Part shown: positions 17,232 to 25,938 of the stretch, in pieces
Position numbering within the stretch: position 1 is the first letter of the stretch
How the letters are laid out: the number at the start of each line of letters is the position of its first letter
Origin: Rhodospirillaceae bacterium
GTDB lineage: Bacteria > Pseudomonadota > Gammaproteobacteria > Steroidobacterales > Rariloculaceae
Length of the DNA stretch: 49,712 nt
Reading direction: 5' to 3'
Assembly: GCA_024638465.1 (NCBI GenBank)
Contig: JAHEKF010000020.1
Location: 1-49,712, forward strand
Made by a program: the position numbers and the translations under genes
Notes under the pieces: model-generated
What the model saw: only the letters and a program-made list of their open reading frames with translations
What the model was told of the DNA's origin: nothing
The model's database searches: none

Positions 17232-17751
17232 GCCCACTCCTCAACTCTCTATTTATATTTAGTAACAGCTAAAAAAAACCGGTTTCCCTACGACGTCTTG
17301 GCAAGTTCAGGATTGTTCGGCGCAACAAAGTGCGCTGAGCGCTTTGAAAGCGCAAGCAGCCACGGCGATTCGGGTCACTTTGAACCGCGTGGTGATAACG
17401 CCGACCGTTCTAATCCCGAGATTGCCCCCCGAGTTCCTTCTTCTAGGTCAATCAGTATCTCTTAATCTAGCTCCGATGCTGGAACGTCTTCGCACTCCTC
17501 GTGGAGCTTCTCCCTCTGGGCACCGGGTGCCCGGGCGAGAGGATAGCGCAAAACGTCAGACGCGTGCTATAGCGGTTCAATAATAGACCAAATTCAGTTG
17601 CTTCATCCGTTCGTTCGCCGAGCGACAGCGACCACCGCCGCAGGGTCGCTGCTCGCGCGCTTTGGAGAAGTCGTGGTTGACTCACTAGCTGATTAAAAAT
17701 AGTTGCTTATAAGTGGCAGTTTAGGTTGTTTCTAAATTGCCTCCGGTGACG
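17232..17751. other. Non-coding divergent region between TonB operon and ilv-leu promoter
   Basis: About 520 bases without a believable gene. Next to the TonB operon it is AT-rich (TATTTATATTTAG near 17250), a likely promoter zone for the leftward operon, though no clean -35/-10 pair stands out. A 15-base inverted repeat GCGCTTT-G-AAAGCGC lies at 17339-17353 and could be an operator. A GC-rich GGGCACC-G-GGTGCCC repeat lies near 17518-17532 without a U-tract. Short open frames here look random. Confidence 0.5.
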
Positions 17752-17780
17752 TTGACAAGTCTGGTCCTTTTCTGGATTAT
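17752..17780 (+). promoter_or_regulatory. Sigma70-type promoter of the ilv-leu operon
   Basis: A perfect -35 box TTGACA (17752-17757) is followed after 17 bases by GATTAT (17775-17780, four of six consensus bases). Transcription should begin near 17787, about 20 bases before the leader peptide ATG. Confidence 0.65.
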
Positions 17781-17806
17781 TCGTGGTTCTCATTAGGCTG
17801 ACTGAG

Positions 17807-17878
17807 ATGAATCGAACCGACCACGTGCTGCTCCTTCCCGTACTGCTTAGCGACGGCAGGTGCGGGCGCGTGGATTGA
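17807..17878 (+). CDS. Val/Leu-rich leader peptide of the ilv-leu operon
   Basis: A 23-residue open frame, ATG 17807 to TGA 17876-17878, reading MNRTDHVLLLPVLLSDGRCG followed by RVD. Eight residues are Val or Leu, seven of them packed into V-LLL-P-V-LL (residues 7-14). That is the hallmark of a branched-chain leader peptide, which lets the ribosome measure charged tRNA-Leu and tRNA-Val. It carries no Ile codons, so the operon should respond to Leu and Val only. It lies between the promoter and the attenuator, and the codons GTA-CTG-CTT for residues 12-14 overlap strand 1 of the first hairpin. The ribosome binding site is weak. Confidence 0.8.
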   Translation: MNRTDHVLLLPVLLSDGRCGRVD

Positions 17879-17930
17879 CGACGATAAACCATGCAAACCC
17901 CGCACCCGAAAGGCTGCGGGGTTTTTTTTT
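17837..17930 (+). terminator. Transcription attenuator of the ilv-leu operon
   Basis: Three competing pairings can be read. 1:2 is CCCGTAC (17837-17843, continued by CTGC/GCAG) with GTGCGGG (17860-17866). 2:3 (antiterminator) is the same GTGCGGG with CCCGCAC (17899-17905), seven perfect pairs. 3:4 (terminator) is CCCCGCA (17898-17904) with TGCGGGG (17915-17921), followed by nine T (17922-17930). Stalling at the Leu/Val codons would cover strand 1 and free strand 2 to block the terminator. Smooth translation would allow the terminator to form. Confidence 0.85.
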
Positions 17931-17978
17931 GGCCGAAAACTTTGTGCTGATAATTAAATGAACAACGGGAGTACTGAC

Positions 17979-18965
17979 ATGAAACTCTATGTGGAGGCTG
18001 ACGCGCGGCCCGAAGTCCTGAGCGGCGAAATCATCGCTGTGCTCGGCTACGGCAGTCAGGGGCGCGCTCACGCCCTGAATCTTCGCGACTCGGGTTACGA
18101 AGTGGTTATCGGCTTGCGCCCGGGGGGCGCGACGACGGCCAAAGCCGAGAACGATGGCTTCGCCGTCCTGCCGCCCGCGGAAGCCGTCAAGGGTGCCGGG
18201 CTCATCGCGATCCTGACCCCCGATATGGTTCAGGCGAAGCTGTATGCAGACATAGAGCCGAATCTGAAAGAGAATGCGACGCTGCTGTTCGCCCACGGAT
18301 TCAATATTCACTACAACCTGGTCGAGCCGCGAAAAGATCTCGACGTCGTGCTGATTGCGCCCAAAGGGCCGGGCGATCTCGTTCGGCGCCAATACGAAGC
18401 GGGCCGGGGTGTGCCCTGCCTCGTGGCCGTGGCGCAGGATGCGACCGGCAACGCGCACGCTCGGGCGCTCGCGTACGCCGATGGCATCGGTGGCACGCGC
18501 GGTGGCGTGCTCGATACGACTTTCGGCGAGGAAACCGAGACCGATCTGTTCGGTGAGCAGACGGTGCTGTGCGGTGGCCTGTCCGAGCTCATTGTCAGGG
18601 GCTTCGGAACGCTGGTGGAGGCGGGTTACCAGCCCGAGGTCGCCTATTTCGAATGCATGCACGAAGTGAAGCTCATCGTCGATCTGCTTCACGAAGGCGG
18701 GCTCGCGAAAATGCACGAGTTCGTCAGCGAGACGGCCAAGTACGGCGATCTGACGCAGGGCGCCCGCGTGGTGGACGACCACACGAGCGAGCGCATGAAG
18801 GAAGTCCTGAAGGATATTCAGGACGGCACTTTTGCAAAGAACTGGGTATCGGAATACGAAGCCGGTCTTCCGGAGTACAACCGGCTGATGCGGGAAGATC
18901 TGGAAAGTCAGATCGAAACCGTCGGCAAGACGCTCAGAGGCCGCATGGCCTGGTTGCAGGATTAA
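17979..18965 (+). CDS. ilvC: Ketol-acid reductoisomerase
   Basis: Class I (short) acetohydroxyacid isomeroreductase, 328 residues, the second common step of valine, isoleucine and (through valine) leucine synthesis. ATG 17979 is preferred over 17958 because GGGAG lies about 9 bases upstream and the protein then starts MKLYVEAD like its family. The nucleotide-binding Rossmann motif is [15 protein letters not shown] (about 18-32), with the cofactor-selecting loop GLRPGGATT after it. The C-terminal knotted domain holds [22 protein letters not shown] and the metal-binding Glu/Asp residues. It is the first structural gene of the operon, 48 bases after the attenuator U-tract. Confidence 0.95.
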   Translation: MKLYVEADARPEVLSGEIIAVLGYGSQGRAHALNLRDSGYEVVIGLRPGGATTAKAENDGFAVLPPAEAVKGAGLIAILTPDMVQAKLYADIEPNLKENATLLFAHGFNIHYNLVEPRKDLDVVLIAPKGPGDLVRRQYEAGRGVPCLVAVAQDATGNAHARALAYADGIGGTRGGVLDTTFGEETETDLFGEQTVLCGGLSELIVRGFGTLVEAGYQPEVAYFECMHEVKLIVDLLHEGGLAKMHEFVSETAKYGDLTQGARVVDDHTSERMKEVLKDIQDGTFAKNWVSEYEAGLPEYNRLMREDLESQIETVGKTLRGRMAWLQD

Positions 18966-19010
18966 AGAGTATTTGACGGAGGCGCTACCTCGACATTGAG
19001 GAGAAATATC

Positions 19011-20579
19011 ATGGACGCAGTGGCCGACAACAGAGTCGTCATTTTCGACACGACATTGAGAGATGGGGAGCAAGCTCCCGGATGCAGCATGACTCTCAAT
19101 GAGAAGCTTCGTGTTGCCGCAGCGCTCAGGGATCTCAACGTCGACATCATCGAAGCGGGTTTCCCTGCCGCCTCTCCGGGTGATTTCGAGTCCGTGCAAC
19201 GGATCGCCGCAACGATCGACGGTCCGACGGTCTGCGGCCTGGCGCGGTGTAACGAGAAAGACATTCGTCGCGTCTGGGATGCCGTGAAGGAATCCGACCG
19301 TCCGCGAATTCATGTCTTTGTCGCGACCAGTCAGATCCATCGCGAGCACAAGCTGCAGATGGCGAAGGACGAAATCATCAGCACGGCAACGGAGAGTGTG
19401 GCGCTCGCGCGCTCGTTGTGCGCGGACATCGAGTTCTCGCCGGAAGATGCGGCGCGCACGGAGCCGGAATATCTGGCAGAAGTCGTTCAGGCAGTTATCG
19501 AGGCGGGCGCGACGACCGTGAATATCCCCGATACCGTGGGTTACGCCGTGCCTGGTGAATTCTACGAGCTGTTTCGCTATCTGAAAGAGCACGTGGATGG
19601 TATCGACGCGATCCGCTTGAGCGCGCATTGTCACGACGATCTGGGCCTGGCCGTCGCGAACAGCCTGGCCGCGGTACAGGCGGGAGCGCGTCAGGTCGAA
19701 TGCACGATCAACGGGATCGGCGAGCGTGCCGGCAACTGTTCTCTGGAAGAAGTCGTCATGGCGCTCAAGACCCGCAAGGAATATTTCGGGCTGGAGACGG
19801 GGATACGGACGCAGCGGCTGTATCCGACCAGTCGTATCGTGACAGCGGTAACCGGAATGCATGCGCAGCGCAATAAAGCCATCGTCGGCGAAAACGCGTT
19901 CGCGCACGAAGCCGGGATCCACCAGCACGGTATGCTGAAGAACAGCGCGACATACGAAATCATGCGGCCGGAGGACGTCGGCCTGTCGCGGTCCAATCTC
20001 GTGTTGGGTAAACACAGCGGCCGGCACGCTTTTCGCGAGCGAGTCGAGCAGATGGGTTTTCAACTGGACGACGTTGAACTTAACCGCTGCTTCGAGGAGT
20101 TCAAGGAACTGGCGGATCGAAAAAAGGACATGTACGACCGCGATATCGAAGCGATCATCATGAACGTCGACGTCGGCAAAGCCGGACCCTGGAGGATCGA
20201 GGAGTTGCACATTACGGCAGGCACCGGAACCGTTGCCGCCGCGGCGCTACTGATGCGCCACGAGGACGGCCGCGAAATACGCGACGCGGCCGAAGGCGAC
20301 GGCCCCGTAGCCGCCGCTTTTCGCGCGCTCGAGCAGGCTACCGGCGTAAACTTGATACTGAAGAACTTCGAGGTCCACGGCGTAACCGTCGGTGACGATG
20401 CGCAGGGTGAGGTTACGGTAACCGTCGAATATAATCGGCAGAGCTACCGTGGACACGCCGTGAGCACGGATATCGTTGAGTCCGCGGCGTTCGCCTATCT
20501 AGAGGTAATTAATCGGGTCATCCGGCGCCAGGAGGCGACGGGAGAGGAGACGGAATCCGTCGCCCTCGGGACTCCGTAA
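19011..20579 (+). CDS. leuA: 2-isopropylmalate synthase
   Basis: 522 residues from ATG 19011 (GAGGAG 7 bases upstream; the reading from 18996 is five codons longer and lacks a site). It condenses 2-ketoisovalerate with acetyl-CoA, the first committed step to leucine. The TIM barrel begins with FDTTLRDGEQAPG (about 12-24), which carries the catalytic Arg and metal-binding Asp, and contains LSAHCHDDLGLAVAN with the His-x-His metal ligands. The C-terminal LeuA dimer domain (about 390-505), which binds leucine for feedback inhibition, is intact. The long leftward open frame opposite (17847-20210) is a shadow. Confidence 0.95.
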   Translation: MDAVADNRVVIFDTTLRDGEQAPGCSMTLNEKLRVAAALRDLNVDIIEAGFPAASPGDFESVQRIAATIDGPTVCGLARCNEKDIRRVWDAVKESDRPRIHVFVATSQIHREHKLQMAKDEIISTATESVALARSLCADIEFSPEDAARTEPEYLAEVVQAVIEAGATTVNIPDTVGYAVPGEFYELFRYLKEHVDGIDAIRLSAHCHDDLGLAVANSLAAVQAGARQVECTINGIGERAGNCSLEEVVMALKTRKEYFGLETGIRTQRLYPTSRIVTAVTGMHAQRNKAIVGENAFAHEAGIHQHGMLKNSATYEIMRPEDVGLSRSNLVLGKHSGRHAFRERVEQMGFQLDDVELNRCFEEFKELADRKKDMYDRDIEAIIMNVDVGKAGPWRIEELHITAGTGTVAAAALLMRHEDGREIRDAAEGDGPVAAAFRALEQATGVNLILKNFEVHGVTVGDDAQGEVTVTVEYNRQSYRGHAVSTDIVESAAFAYLEVINRVIRRQEATGEETESVALGTP

Positions 20580-20599
20580 CAGCAAGAAGGACTCCAGCG

Positions 20600-21568
20600 A
20601 TGCCTTTGAAGACCAGCCAATACATCTGGCACGACGGCGAACTCGTTCCCTGGGAGGAAGCCACGGTGCATGTGCTTACGCATGCCTTGCACTACGGTTC
20701 TTCGGTATTCGAAGGCATACGTGTGTACAAGAGTCCGAATGGACCCGTGGGCTTTCGCCTGACGGATCACATGCGGCGCATGTATAACTCCGCCAAAGTC
20801 TACTATCTCGAAATCCCCTACTCGCTCGAGACCCTCGTTGCGGCCTGTCGTGATGTCGTGCTCAAGAACGGTTTGCTTGGCGGTGCCTATGTCCGGCCGC
20901 TGGCCTACAAGGGCTACGGGGAGATGGGCGTGGCGGGCGATCCGGAAGCGCCTGCGAACGTTTCGATAGCAGCCTGGGAATGGGGTTCCTACCTCGGCGA
21001 CGGCGGGCTCGAGAACGGTGTCGATGTCTGTATCTCCTCCTGGCAGCGCGTGGCTCCGAATACCGTTCCGGCCATGGCAAAGGCCGGCGGTAACTATCTG
21101 TCGAGTATTCTCGTGACGCTCGAAGCGAGACGTCTCGGATTTACCGAAGGCATCGCGCTCAATACGTCCGGGTTCGTCAGCGAAGGCGCGGGCGAAAATG
21201 TCTTCCTGGTTCGCGATGGGACCATCTACACGCCGCCGGCATCAGCGTCGATTCTCGACGGGTTGACACGGAACTCGGTCCTGACGCTTGCGAAATCTCT
21301 GGGACTTACGGTGCTCGAGCAGGACATTCCGCGCGAACTCCTTTATATCGCCGATGAAGTCTTTCTGACGGGAACCGCCGCGGAGATCACGCCGGTGCGC
21401 TCGGTCGACAAGATCACCGTCGGAAGCGGCAAGCGCGGACCGCTAACGAAGCGCTTGCAGGAAAAATTCTTCGGACTCTTCGATGGCTCCACCGTCGACG
21501 AATGGGGCTGGCTCGAGCCGATCGAAGCGACCGGAGGCGGTCAGGCTGATCGCTCCGTCGCCGTCTGA
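20600..21568 (+). CDS. ilvE: Branched-chain amino acid aminotransferase
   Basis: 322-residue fold-type IV PLP enzyme that performs the last step of leucine, valine and isoleucine synthesis with glutamate as donor. Visible motifs are THALHYGSSVFEGIRVY (about 27-43), the PLP lysine Lys161 in MAKAGGNYLSS, EGAGENVFLV (about 195-204) and FLTGTAAEITPV near 255. Both the length and the motifs fit IlvE and not D-amino acid aminotransferase. AAGGA precedes ATG 20600. It lies between leuA and leuC, which is an uncommon place for ilvE, so one transcript covers steps of all three branched-chain pathways. Confidence 0.93.
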   Translation: MPLKTSQYIWHDGELVPWEEATVHVLTHALHYGSSVFEGIRVYKSPNGPVGFRLTDHMRRMYNSAKVYYLEIPYSLETLVAACRDVVLKNGLLGGAYVRPLAYKGYGEMGVAGDPEAPANVSIAAWEWGSYLGDGGLENGVDVCISSWQRVAPNTVPAMAKAGGNYLSSILVTLEARRLGFTEGIALNTSGFVSEGAGENVFLVRDGTIYTPPASASILDGLTRNSVLTLAKSLGLTVLEQDIPRELLYIADEVFLTGTAAEITPVRSVDKITVGSGKRGPLTKRLQEKFFGLFDGSTVDEWGWLEPIEATGGGQADRSVAV

Positions 21569-21582
21569 TTTAAAGGGAACTC

Positions 21583-22986
21583 ATGAAATCGTTATTCGAA
21601 AAGGTCTGGGAGCCGCACGTTGTCGTTCCCGAGACCGAAGACACGCCGGCAATTCTCTATATCGACCTGCACCTCGTCCACGAGGTCACGTCGCCGCAAG
21701 CCTTCAATCTGCTGCGCGAAAAGGGCTTGCCGGTCAGACGCCCCGAGCAGACGCTCGCGACGATGGATCATTCGACACCGACGACGCCGGTCAGCTCGCT
21801 TGCGGATCTGGCCGTTGTCAGCGATACGCCGGCGACACGTCAACTCGTGCAGATGGAAAAAAACTGCGAGGATTTCGGCATCAAGCTCCGCGGTTTCTCC
21901 AGCCCGGAGCGAGGCATCGTGCACGTTATCGGTCCGGAGCTCGGCGCGACGCAACCCGGGCGAACGATCGTCTGCGGTGATTCTCACACCAGCACTCACG
22001 GCGCATTCGGCGCGCTCGCGTTCGGAATCGGCACAACCGAAGTCGGGCACGTGCTCGCGACGCAGTGCATGTTGCAACGACGCCCGAAGACTTTCGCGGT
22101 CAATCTCGAAGGCGCGCTGCCACGAGGTGTTGCGGCAAAGGACATCATCCTCAGTATCATCGGCGAGATCGGGGTCGACGGGGGTACGGGGCATGCGATC
22201 GAATTCCGCGGCTCGGCGATGTCGTCGTTGTCGATGGAAGAGCGGATGACGATCTGCAATATGGCAATCGAGGGCGGCGCACGCGCTGGAATGATCGCGC
22301 CCGACGACACGACCTACGAATACCTTGCTGGACGACCGTATGTACCCTCGGGTGCCGACTGGGACGAGGCGCTCGAAAGATGGCAGCAGCTTCCGGGCGA
22401 TGCCGACGCGACGTTCGACAAGCAAGTAACGCTCGATGTCTCGAAGATGAAACCCATGGTCACGTTCGGCACCAATCCCGGGATGGTCATCTCGATAGAC
22501 GACCCGGTTCCTGCGCCGTCGGGCAGTGACGAAGCGTTCGCGAAGGCGCTCGATTACATGCAGCTGAAATCCGGCACGCCGCTCTCCGGCACACCTGTGG
22601 ATGTGGTCTTCCTGGGCAGTTGTACCAACTCTCGCCTCAGCGATCTCGAAGTAGCGGCAGGGCTGCTCAACGGTCGCAAGATCGCCGCCGACGTTCGGAT
22701 GCTGGTCGTCCCCGGATCGCAGCAGATCAAGGATGCGGCGGAGGCGAAAGGTCTCGACCGCGTCTTCACGGAAGCCGGCGCCGAATGGCGCGAGCCGGGC
22801 TGCTCGATGTGTCTCGCGATGAACGGCGATTTCGTGCCGTCCGGCAAACTCTCCGTCAGTACCAGTAACCGGAACTTCGAAGGCCGCCAGGGCGCAGGCG
22901 CGCGCACCGTGCTGGCCAGCCCGCTGACCGCCGCCGCTTCCGCGTTGGCGGGTGCAGTCAGCGATCCCAGACCATACCTGGATTGA
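21583..22986 (+). CDS. leuC: 3-isopropylmalate dehydratase large subunit
   Basis: 467 residues, matching E. coli LeuC (466). With LeuD it isomerises 2- to 3-isopropylmalate. The three ligands of the [4Fe-4S] cluster are present at the standard positions: Cys347 in LGSCTNSRL, and Cys407 and Cys410 in PGCSMC. The aconitase-family signatures MDHSTPT (about 61-67) and [21 protein letters not shown] (about 130-150) are intact. It begins 14 bases after ilvE, with AAGGGAA as ribosome binding site, and ends next to leuD. Confidence 0.96.
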   Translation: MKSLFEKVWEPHVVVPETEDTPAILYIDLHLVHEVTSPQAFNLLREKGLPVRRPEQTLATMDHSTPTTPVSSLADLAVVSDTPATRQLVQMEKNCEDFGIKLRGFSSPERGIVHVIGPELGATQPGRTIVCGDSHTSTHGAFGALAFGIGTTEVGHVLATQCMLQRRPKTFAVNLEGALPRGVAAKDIILSIIGEIGVDGGTGHAIEFRGSAMSSLSMEERMTICNMAIEGGARAGMIAPDDTTYEYLAGRPYVPSGADWDEALERWQQLPGDADATFDKQVTLDVSKMKPMVTFGTNPGMVISIDDPVPAPSGSDEAFAKALDYMQLKSGTPLSGTPVDVVFLGSCTNSRLSDLEVAAGLLNGRKIAADVRMLVVPGSQQIKDAAEAKGLDRVFTEAGAEWREPGCSMCLAMNGDFVPSGKLSVSTSNRNFEGRQGAGARTVLASPLTAAASALAGAVSDPRPYLD

Positions 22987-22991
22987 ACCTT

Positions 22992-23567
22992 ATGGAACCT
23001 GTAACGAAAATCGTATCGAAATCCATCGTGTTGCCGCTGGACGATATCGATACGGACCAGATCATTCCCGCACGCTTCCTGACGACGACGGTTAGAGAAG
23101 GACTGGGCGAGCACCTGTTCGAGGATTGGCGCTACGATGCCGATGGCAACGAGAACGCCGAGTTCGTTCTGAATCGACCCGAAGCAGGCGGCTGCGCTGT
23201 GCTCGTGGCGGGACGAAATTTCGGCTGCGGTTCATCTCGCGAGCACGCGCCCTGGGCACTCCTCGACTATGGCATTCAGGTCGTGATCAGTACGGAAATC
23301 GCCGACATCTTCTTTCACAACTCGCTGAAGAACGGCCTTATTCCAGTCCGTGTCGACGAGCAGGTCCACGCGCGGCTGCTGCAGAATCCGGGTTTGGATG
23401 TCACAGTCGATGTCGACGCGCTCGAGCTCCGGGTGCAGGGCTTTGATCCTGTCCTGTTCGAGATCGATCGCTTCGCGCGGTACTGCTTGCTCAACGGAAT
23501 CGATCAGCTCGGCTATCTCATGCAGCACGGCGAGGCTATAGACGCTTACGAAGCGCGATTGCGATGA
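22992..23567 (+). CDS. leuD: 3-isopropylmalate dehydratase small subunit
   Basis: 191 residues from ATG 22992. A TTG at 22983 would overlap the leuC stop and add three residues. LeuD is the swivelling domain that completes the active site of LeuC. Landmarks are LDDIDTDQIIPARFL (about 15-29), AGRNFGCGSSREHAPWALLDYGI (about 75-97, the substrate-binding Gly/Ser loop) and the C-terminal QHGEAIDAYE. No strong ribosome binding site is visible, so translation is probably coupled to leuC, six bases upstream. Confidence 0.95.
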   Translation: MEPVTKIVSKSIVLPLDDIDTDQIIPARFLTTTVREGLGEHLFEDWRYDADGNENAEFVLNRPEAGGCAVLVAGRNFGCGSSREHAPWALLDYGIQVVISTEIADIFFHNSLKNGLIPVRVDEQVHARLLQNPGLDVTVDVDALELRVQGFDPVLFEIDRFARYCLLNGIDQLGYLMQHGEAIDAYEARLR

Positions 23568-24625
23568 GCGCTTCCGTCGTTATCCTGCCCGGTGACGGTA
23601 TCGGGCCGGAAGTATCGGTGCAGGCGTGCCGCGTCCTGGAAACCATCGCGGCGCGTATCGATCTGAAGCTGAAGCTCGAAGAGGCGTTGATCGGCGGGGC
23701 GGCGATAGACTCGACGGGCGGCCCCCTGCCCGCCGAGACGCTGGAGATGTGCCGGGAAGCGGATGCGATATTTCTGGGAGCTGTTGGCGGCCCGCAATGG
23801 GCCGACGTGGATGTTGATTTACGACCGGAACAGGGCCTGCTCGATCTGCGGCGATCGCTCGGGCTGTTCGCGAACCTGCGTCCGGTAAAGACCCTGCCCG
23901 CGCTCGCCGCCGCCTCGCCGTTGCGTGCGGAGCGCCTCGCTGGCGTGGACATCATCATCGTTCGCGAACTTACAGGCGGAATTTATTTCGGCAAGCGTGG
24001 CCGCTCGGAAACTGAAGCATTCGATACCTGTGAGTACAGCGTCTACGAGATCGAGCGCATCTGCCGTATTGCCGGACGTCTCGCAATGCAGCGGCGCAAG
24101 AAAGTGACTTCCGTCGATAAAGCCAATGTGCTCGAGACTTCCCGGCTGTGGCGTGAAACCGCCACGCGCGTCTACAAGGACGAATTTCCGGAACTCGAAG
24201 TCGAGCATCTCTATATTGACGCCGCCACGATGCATCTGTTGAGCCGGCCAGCCGAGTTCGACCTGATGGTGATGGACAATATGTTCGGTGACATTTTGAC
24301 CGACGAGGCCTCTATGCTCGCAGGTTCGCTCGGCGTCTTGCCCTCCGCATCCCTGAGCGTGACGGGCACAGGTGTTTTCGAGCCGATTCATGGCTCCGCG
24401 CCCGATATCGCCGGGCGCGGGATCGCGAACCCCTGCGGCGCTATCCTCAGTATCGCCATGCTGCTGCGGCACGCGCTGAACCTGGGCGACGCGGCCGACC
24501 AGGTCGAATCGGCCGTACGCAAGACGCTCGAATCGGGGGCTCGAACCGCCGATCTTGCCGCAGTTGGTGGTGGCGAGTCGTTGAGCACGAGCGCCTTCGG
24601 CGACGCCGTCCTGGCGCAGCTGTAA
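23564..24625 (+). CDS. leuB: 3-isopropylmalate dehydrogenase
   Basis: 353-residue NAD-dependent beta-decarboxylating dehydrogenase producing 2-ketoisocaproate. It overlaps leuD by ATGA (23564-23567). Motifs are LPGDGIGPEV (about 7-16), LRRSLGLFANLRPVK (about 93-107, with the substrate Arg residues), the catalytic Tyr in GGIYFGKRG, Lys in SVDKANVLETSRLW, and the metal-binding MDNMFGDILTDEASML. GSAPDIAGRGIANP (about 270-283) is the adenine-binding loop; Leu-specific features agree with LeuB and not isocitrate dehydrogenase. It is the last gene before yerC, and no terminator is seen in the 80 bases that follow. Confidence 0.95.
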   Translation: MSASVVILPGDGIGPEVSVQACRVLETIAARIDLKLKLEEALIGGAAIDSTGGPLPAETLEMCREADAIFLGAVGGPQWADVDVDLRPEQGLLDLRRSLGLFANLRPVKTLPALAAASPLRAERLAGVDIIIVRELTGGIYFGKRGRSETEAFDTCEYSVYEIERICRIAGRLAMQRRKKVTSVDKANVLETSRLWRETATRVYKDEFPELEVEHLYIDAATMHLLSRPAEFDLMVMDNMFGDILTDEASMLAGSLGVLPSASLSVTGTGVFEPIHGSAPDIAGRGIANPCGAILSIAMLLRHALNLGDAADQVESAVRKTLESGARTADLAAVGGGESLSTSAFGDAVLAQL

Positions 24626-24640
24626 CGTCTCTGGACGCCC

Positions 24641-24681
24641 TTGACCTTTGGGAACATCTGTTATAACGTGCTATCACGTTA
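24641..24681 (+). promoter_or_regulatory. his operon promoter with palindromic operator
   Basis: TTGACC (24641-24646) and TATAAC (24662-24667) are spaced by 15 bases, which is short. Overlapping the -10 region is the inverted repeat TAACGTG-CTAT-CACGTTA (24664-24681) with perfect 7-base arms. Its position would let a bound repressor block RNA polymerase, and the first gene downstream encodes a TrpR-type regulator, the natural candidate. Confidence 0.65.
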
Positions 24682-24705
24682 GTGCATTAATACGATAGGG
24701 CAAAC

Positions 24706-25017
24706 ATGAAGCTGCATCGCGGAATGACCGCAACCGAAGCTGCCGCCGCAGAGACCGGCTTGTACGAAGCCATTCTTACGCTCCGCAATGCGGATGAATG
24801 CAAGCGGTTCTTCTCCGATCTGTGCACGCCGGCCGAGCTGGAGGCGCTCGTCGATCGCTGGGCCGTCGTCGCGTATCTCAACGACGGTCTGCCCTATCGC
24901 AAAATCCATGCGATGACCGGCGTTTCGGTTACAACGATCGGTCGAGTCGCCCGGTTTCTCACCACCGGTAACGGCGGCTACAGCACCGCATTGGAGCGGC
25001 TGGACTCAACGAATTAG
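24706..25017 (+). CDS. YerC/YecD-type TrpR-family regulator, probable his repressor
   Basis: 103 residues with the Trp-repressor fold of the YerC/YecD family: helices through FFSDLCTPAELEALVDRW (about 36-53), then a helix-turn-helix LPYRKIHAMTGVSVTTIGRVARFL (about 65-88). It is shorter and different from classical TrpR. In Xanthomonadales a TrpR-family protein called HisR has been proposed to control histidine genes; sitting first in the his operon fits that role, but the ligand is unknown. The operator palindrome 24664-24681 upstream suggests autoregulation. AGGG lies about 9 bases before ATG 24706. hisG begins 11 bases after its stop. Confidence 0.8.
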   Translation: MKLHRGMTATEAAAAETGLYEAILTLRNADECKRFFSDLCTPAELEALVDRWAVVAYLNDGLPYRKIHAMTGVSVTTIGRVARFLTTGNGGYSTALERLDSTN

Positions 25018-25028
25018 AGAAGCAGGTC

Positions 25029-25931
25029 ATGCAAGATCAATCGGCAAGAATAAAAATCGCGGTGCAGAAATCAGGCCGTCTCACCGAGCATTCGATGGAC
25101 CTGCTCAGTCGCTGTGGATTGAGCTACTCGCGCGGGCGCGATCAGCTGATCTGCTATGGCGAGAATATGCCGATCGATGTGCTTCTGGTGCGCGACGACG
25201 ACATACCACGACTCGTGCAGGAGGATGTCTGCGATCTCGGCATTGTCGGCATCAATGTCACCGAAGAGGCGCGCCTGGATTTCGCGGCCAATGGCGTCGC
25301 CAATCTTTTCGAGCGCGTCAATGAGCTCGACTTCGGGCATTGCCGGCTCTCGTTCGGCATCCCCGCCAGTGTCGAGTTTCAGGATGCACGGTCACTCGAA
25401 GGGTTGCGTATCGCGACGAGCTACCCGCGTATCGTCGAAGACTACCTTCGCCGTAAAAATGTAAACGCGTCAGTGGTCGAATTTTCCGGAGCCGTCGAAA
25501 TCGCGCCGAGTCTTGGCAAGGCAGACCTCATTTGCGATCTCGTCTCGAGCGGCGGCACGATGCGCGCGCACCAGCTCGAGGAAGTCGAAACGATACTCGA
25601 GAGCCGGGCTGCGCTCATCCAGACTCCGGTAAAGCTTGCCGAAGAGAAAGCGACCTGGGTCCAGCGTTTGCTGCAGCGAGTCGAAGGCGTGCAGCAGGTA
25701 CGCGAGAGCAAGTACATCATGCTGCACGCGCCGCGTTCTGCGCTCGATTCGATTCGCGCGCTGCTTCCGGGCAGCGAGGCGCCGACGATCATGCCCCTCG
25801 ACGGGCGTGACGATATAGTCGCCATGCACGCGGTTTGCCGGGAAAACATCTTCTGGGAAACGCTCGAGGATCTGAAGGACGCGGGAGCCAGTTCGATACT
25901 CGTGCTGCCCGTGGAGAAGATGCTGGCGTAG
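25029..25931 (+). CDS. hisG: ATP phosphoribosyltransferase, long form
   Basis: 300 residues, the long HisG form that carries its own C-terminal regulatory domain and does not need HisZ. It joins ATP and PRPP in the first step of histidine synthesis and is expected to be feedback-inhibited by histidine. Visible features are KIAVQKSGRLTEHSMDLLSRCGL (about 9-31), the PRPP-binding loop near DLVSSGGTMRAH (about 172-183), ARESKYIMLHAP-like RESKYIMLHAP (about 224-234), and the ACT-like C-terminal domain ending GASSILVLPVEKML. It closely matches enterobacterial HisG along its length. Confidence 0.95.
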   Translation: MQDQSARIKIAVQKSGRLTEHSMDLLSRCGLSYSRGRDQLICYGENMPIDVLLVRDDDIPRLVQEDVCDLGIVGINVTEEARLDFAANGVANLFERVNELDFGHCRLSFGIPASVEFQDARSLEGLRIATSYPRIVEDYLRRKNVNASVVEFSGAVEIAPSLGKADLICDLVSSGGTMRAHQLEEVETILESRAALIQTPVKLAEEKATWVQRLLQRVEGVQQVRESKYIMLHAPRSALDSIRALLPGSEAPTIMPLDGRDDIVAMHAVCRENIFWETLEDLKDAGASSILVLPVEKMLA

Positions 25932-25938
25932 GCGCGTC

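Noticed and set aside
17265-17290. Run of eight A next to CCGGTTT, a possible terminator
   Set aside because: The inverted repeat AAACCGGTTT has no loop and cannot form a hairpin of useful stability.
17847-20210. 787-codon leftward open frame opposite ilvC and leuA
   Set aside because: It is a shadow produced by the codon bias of two certain genes; it has no recognisable domain and also spans their intergenic gap.
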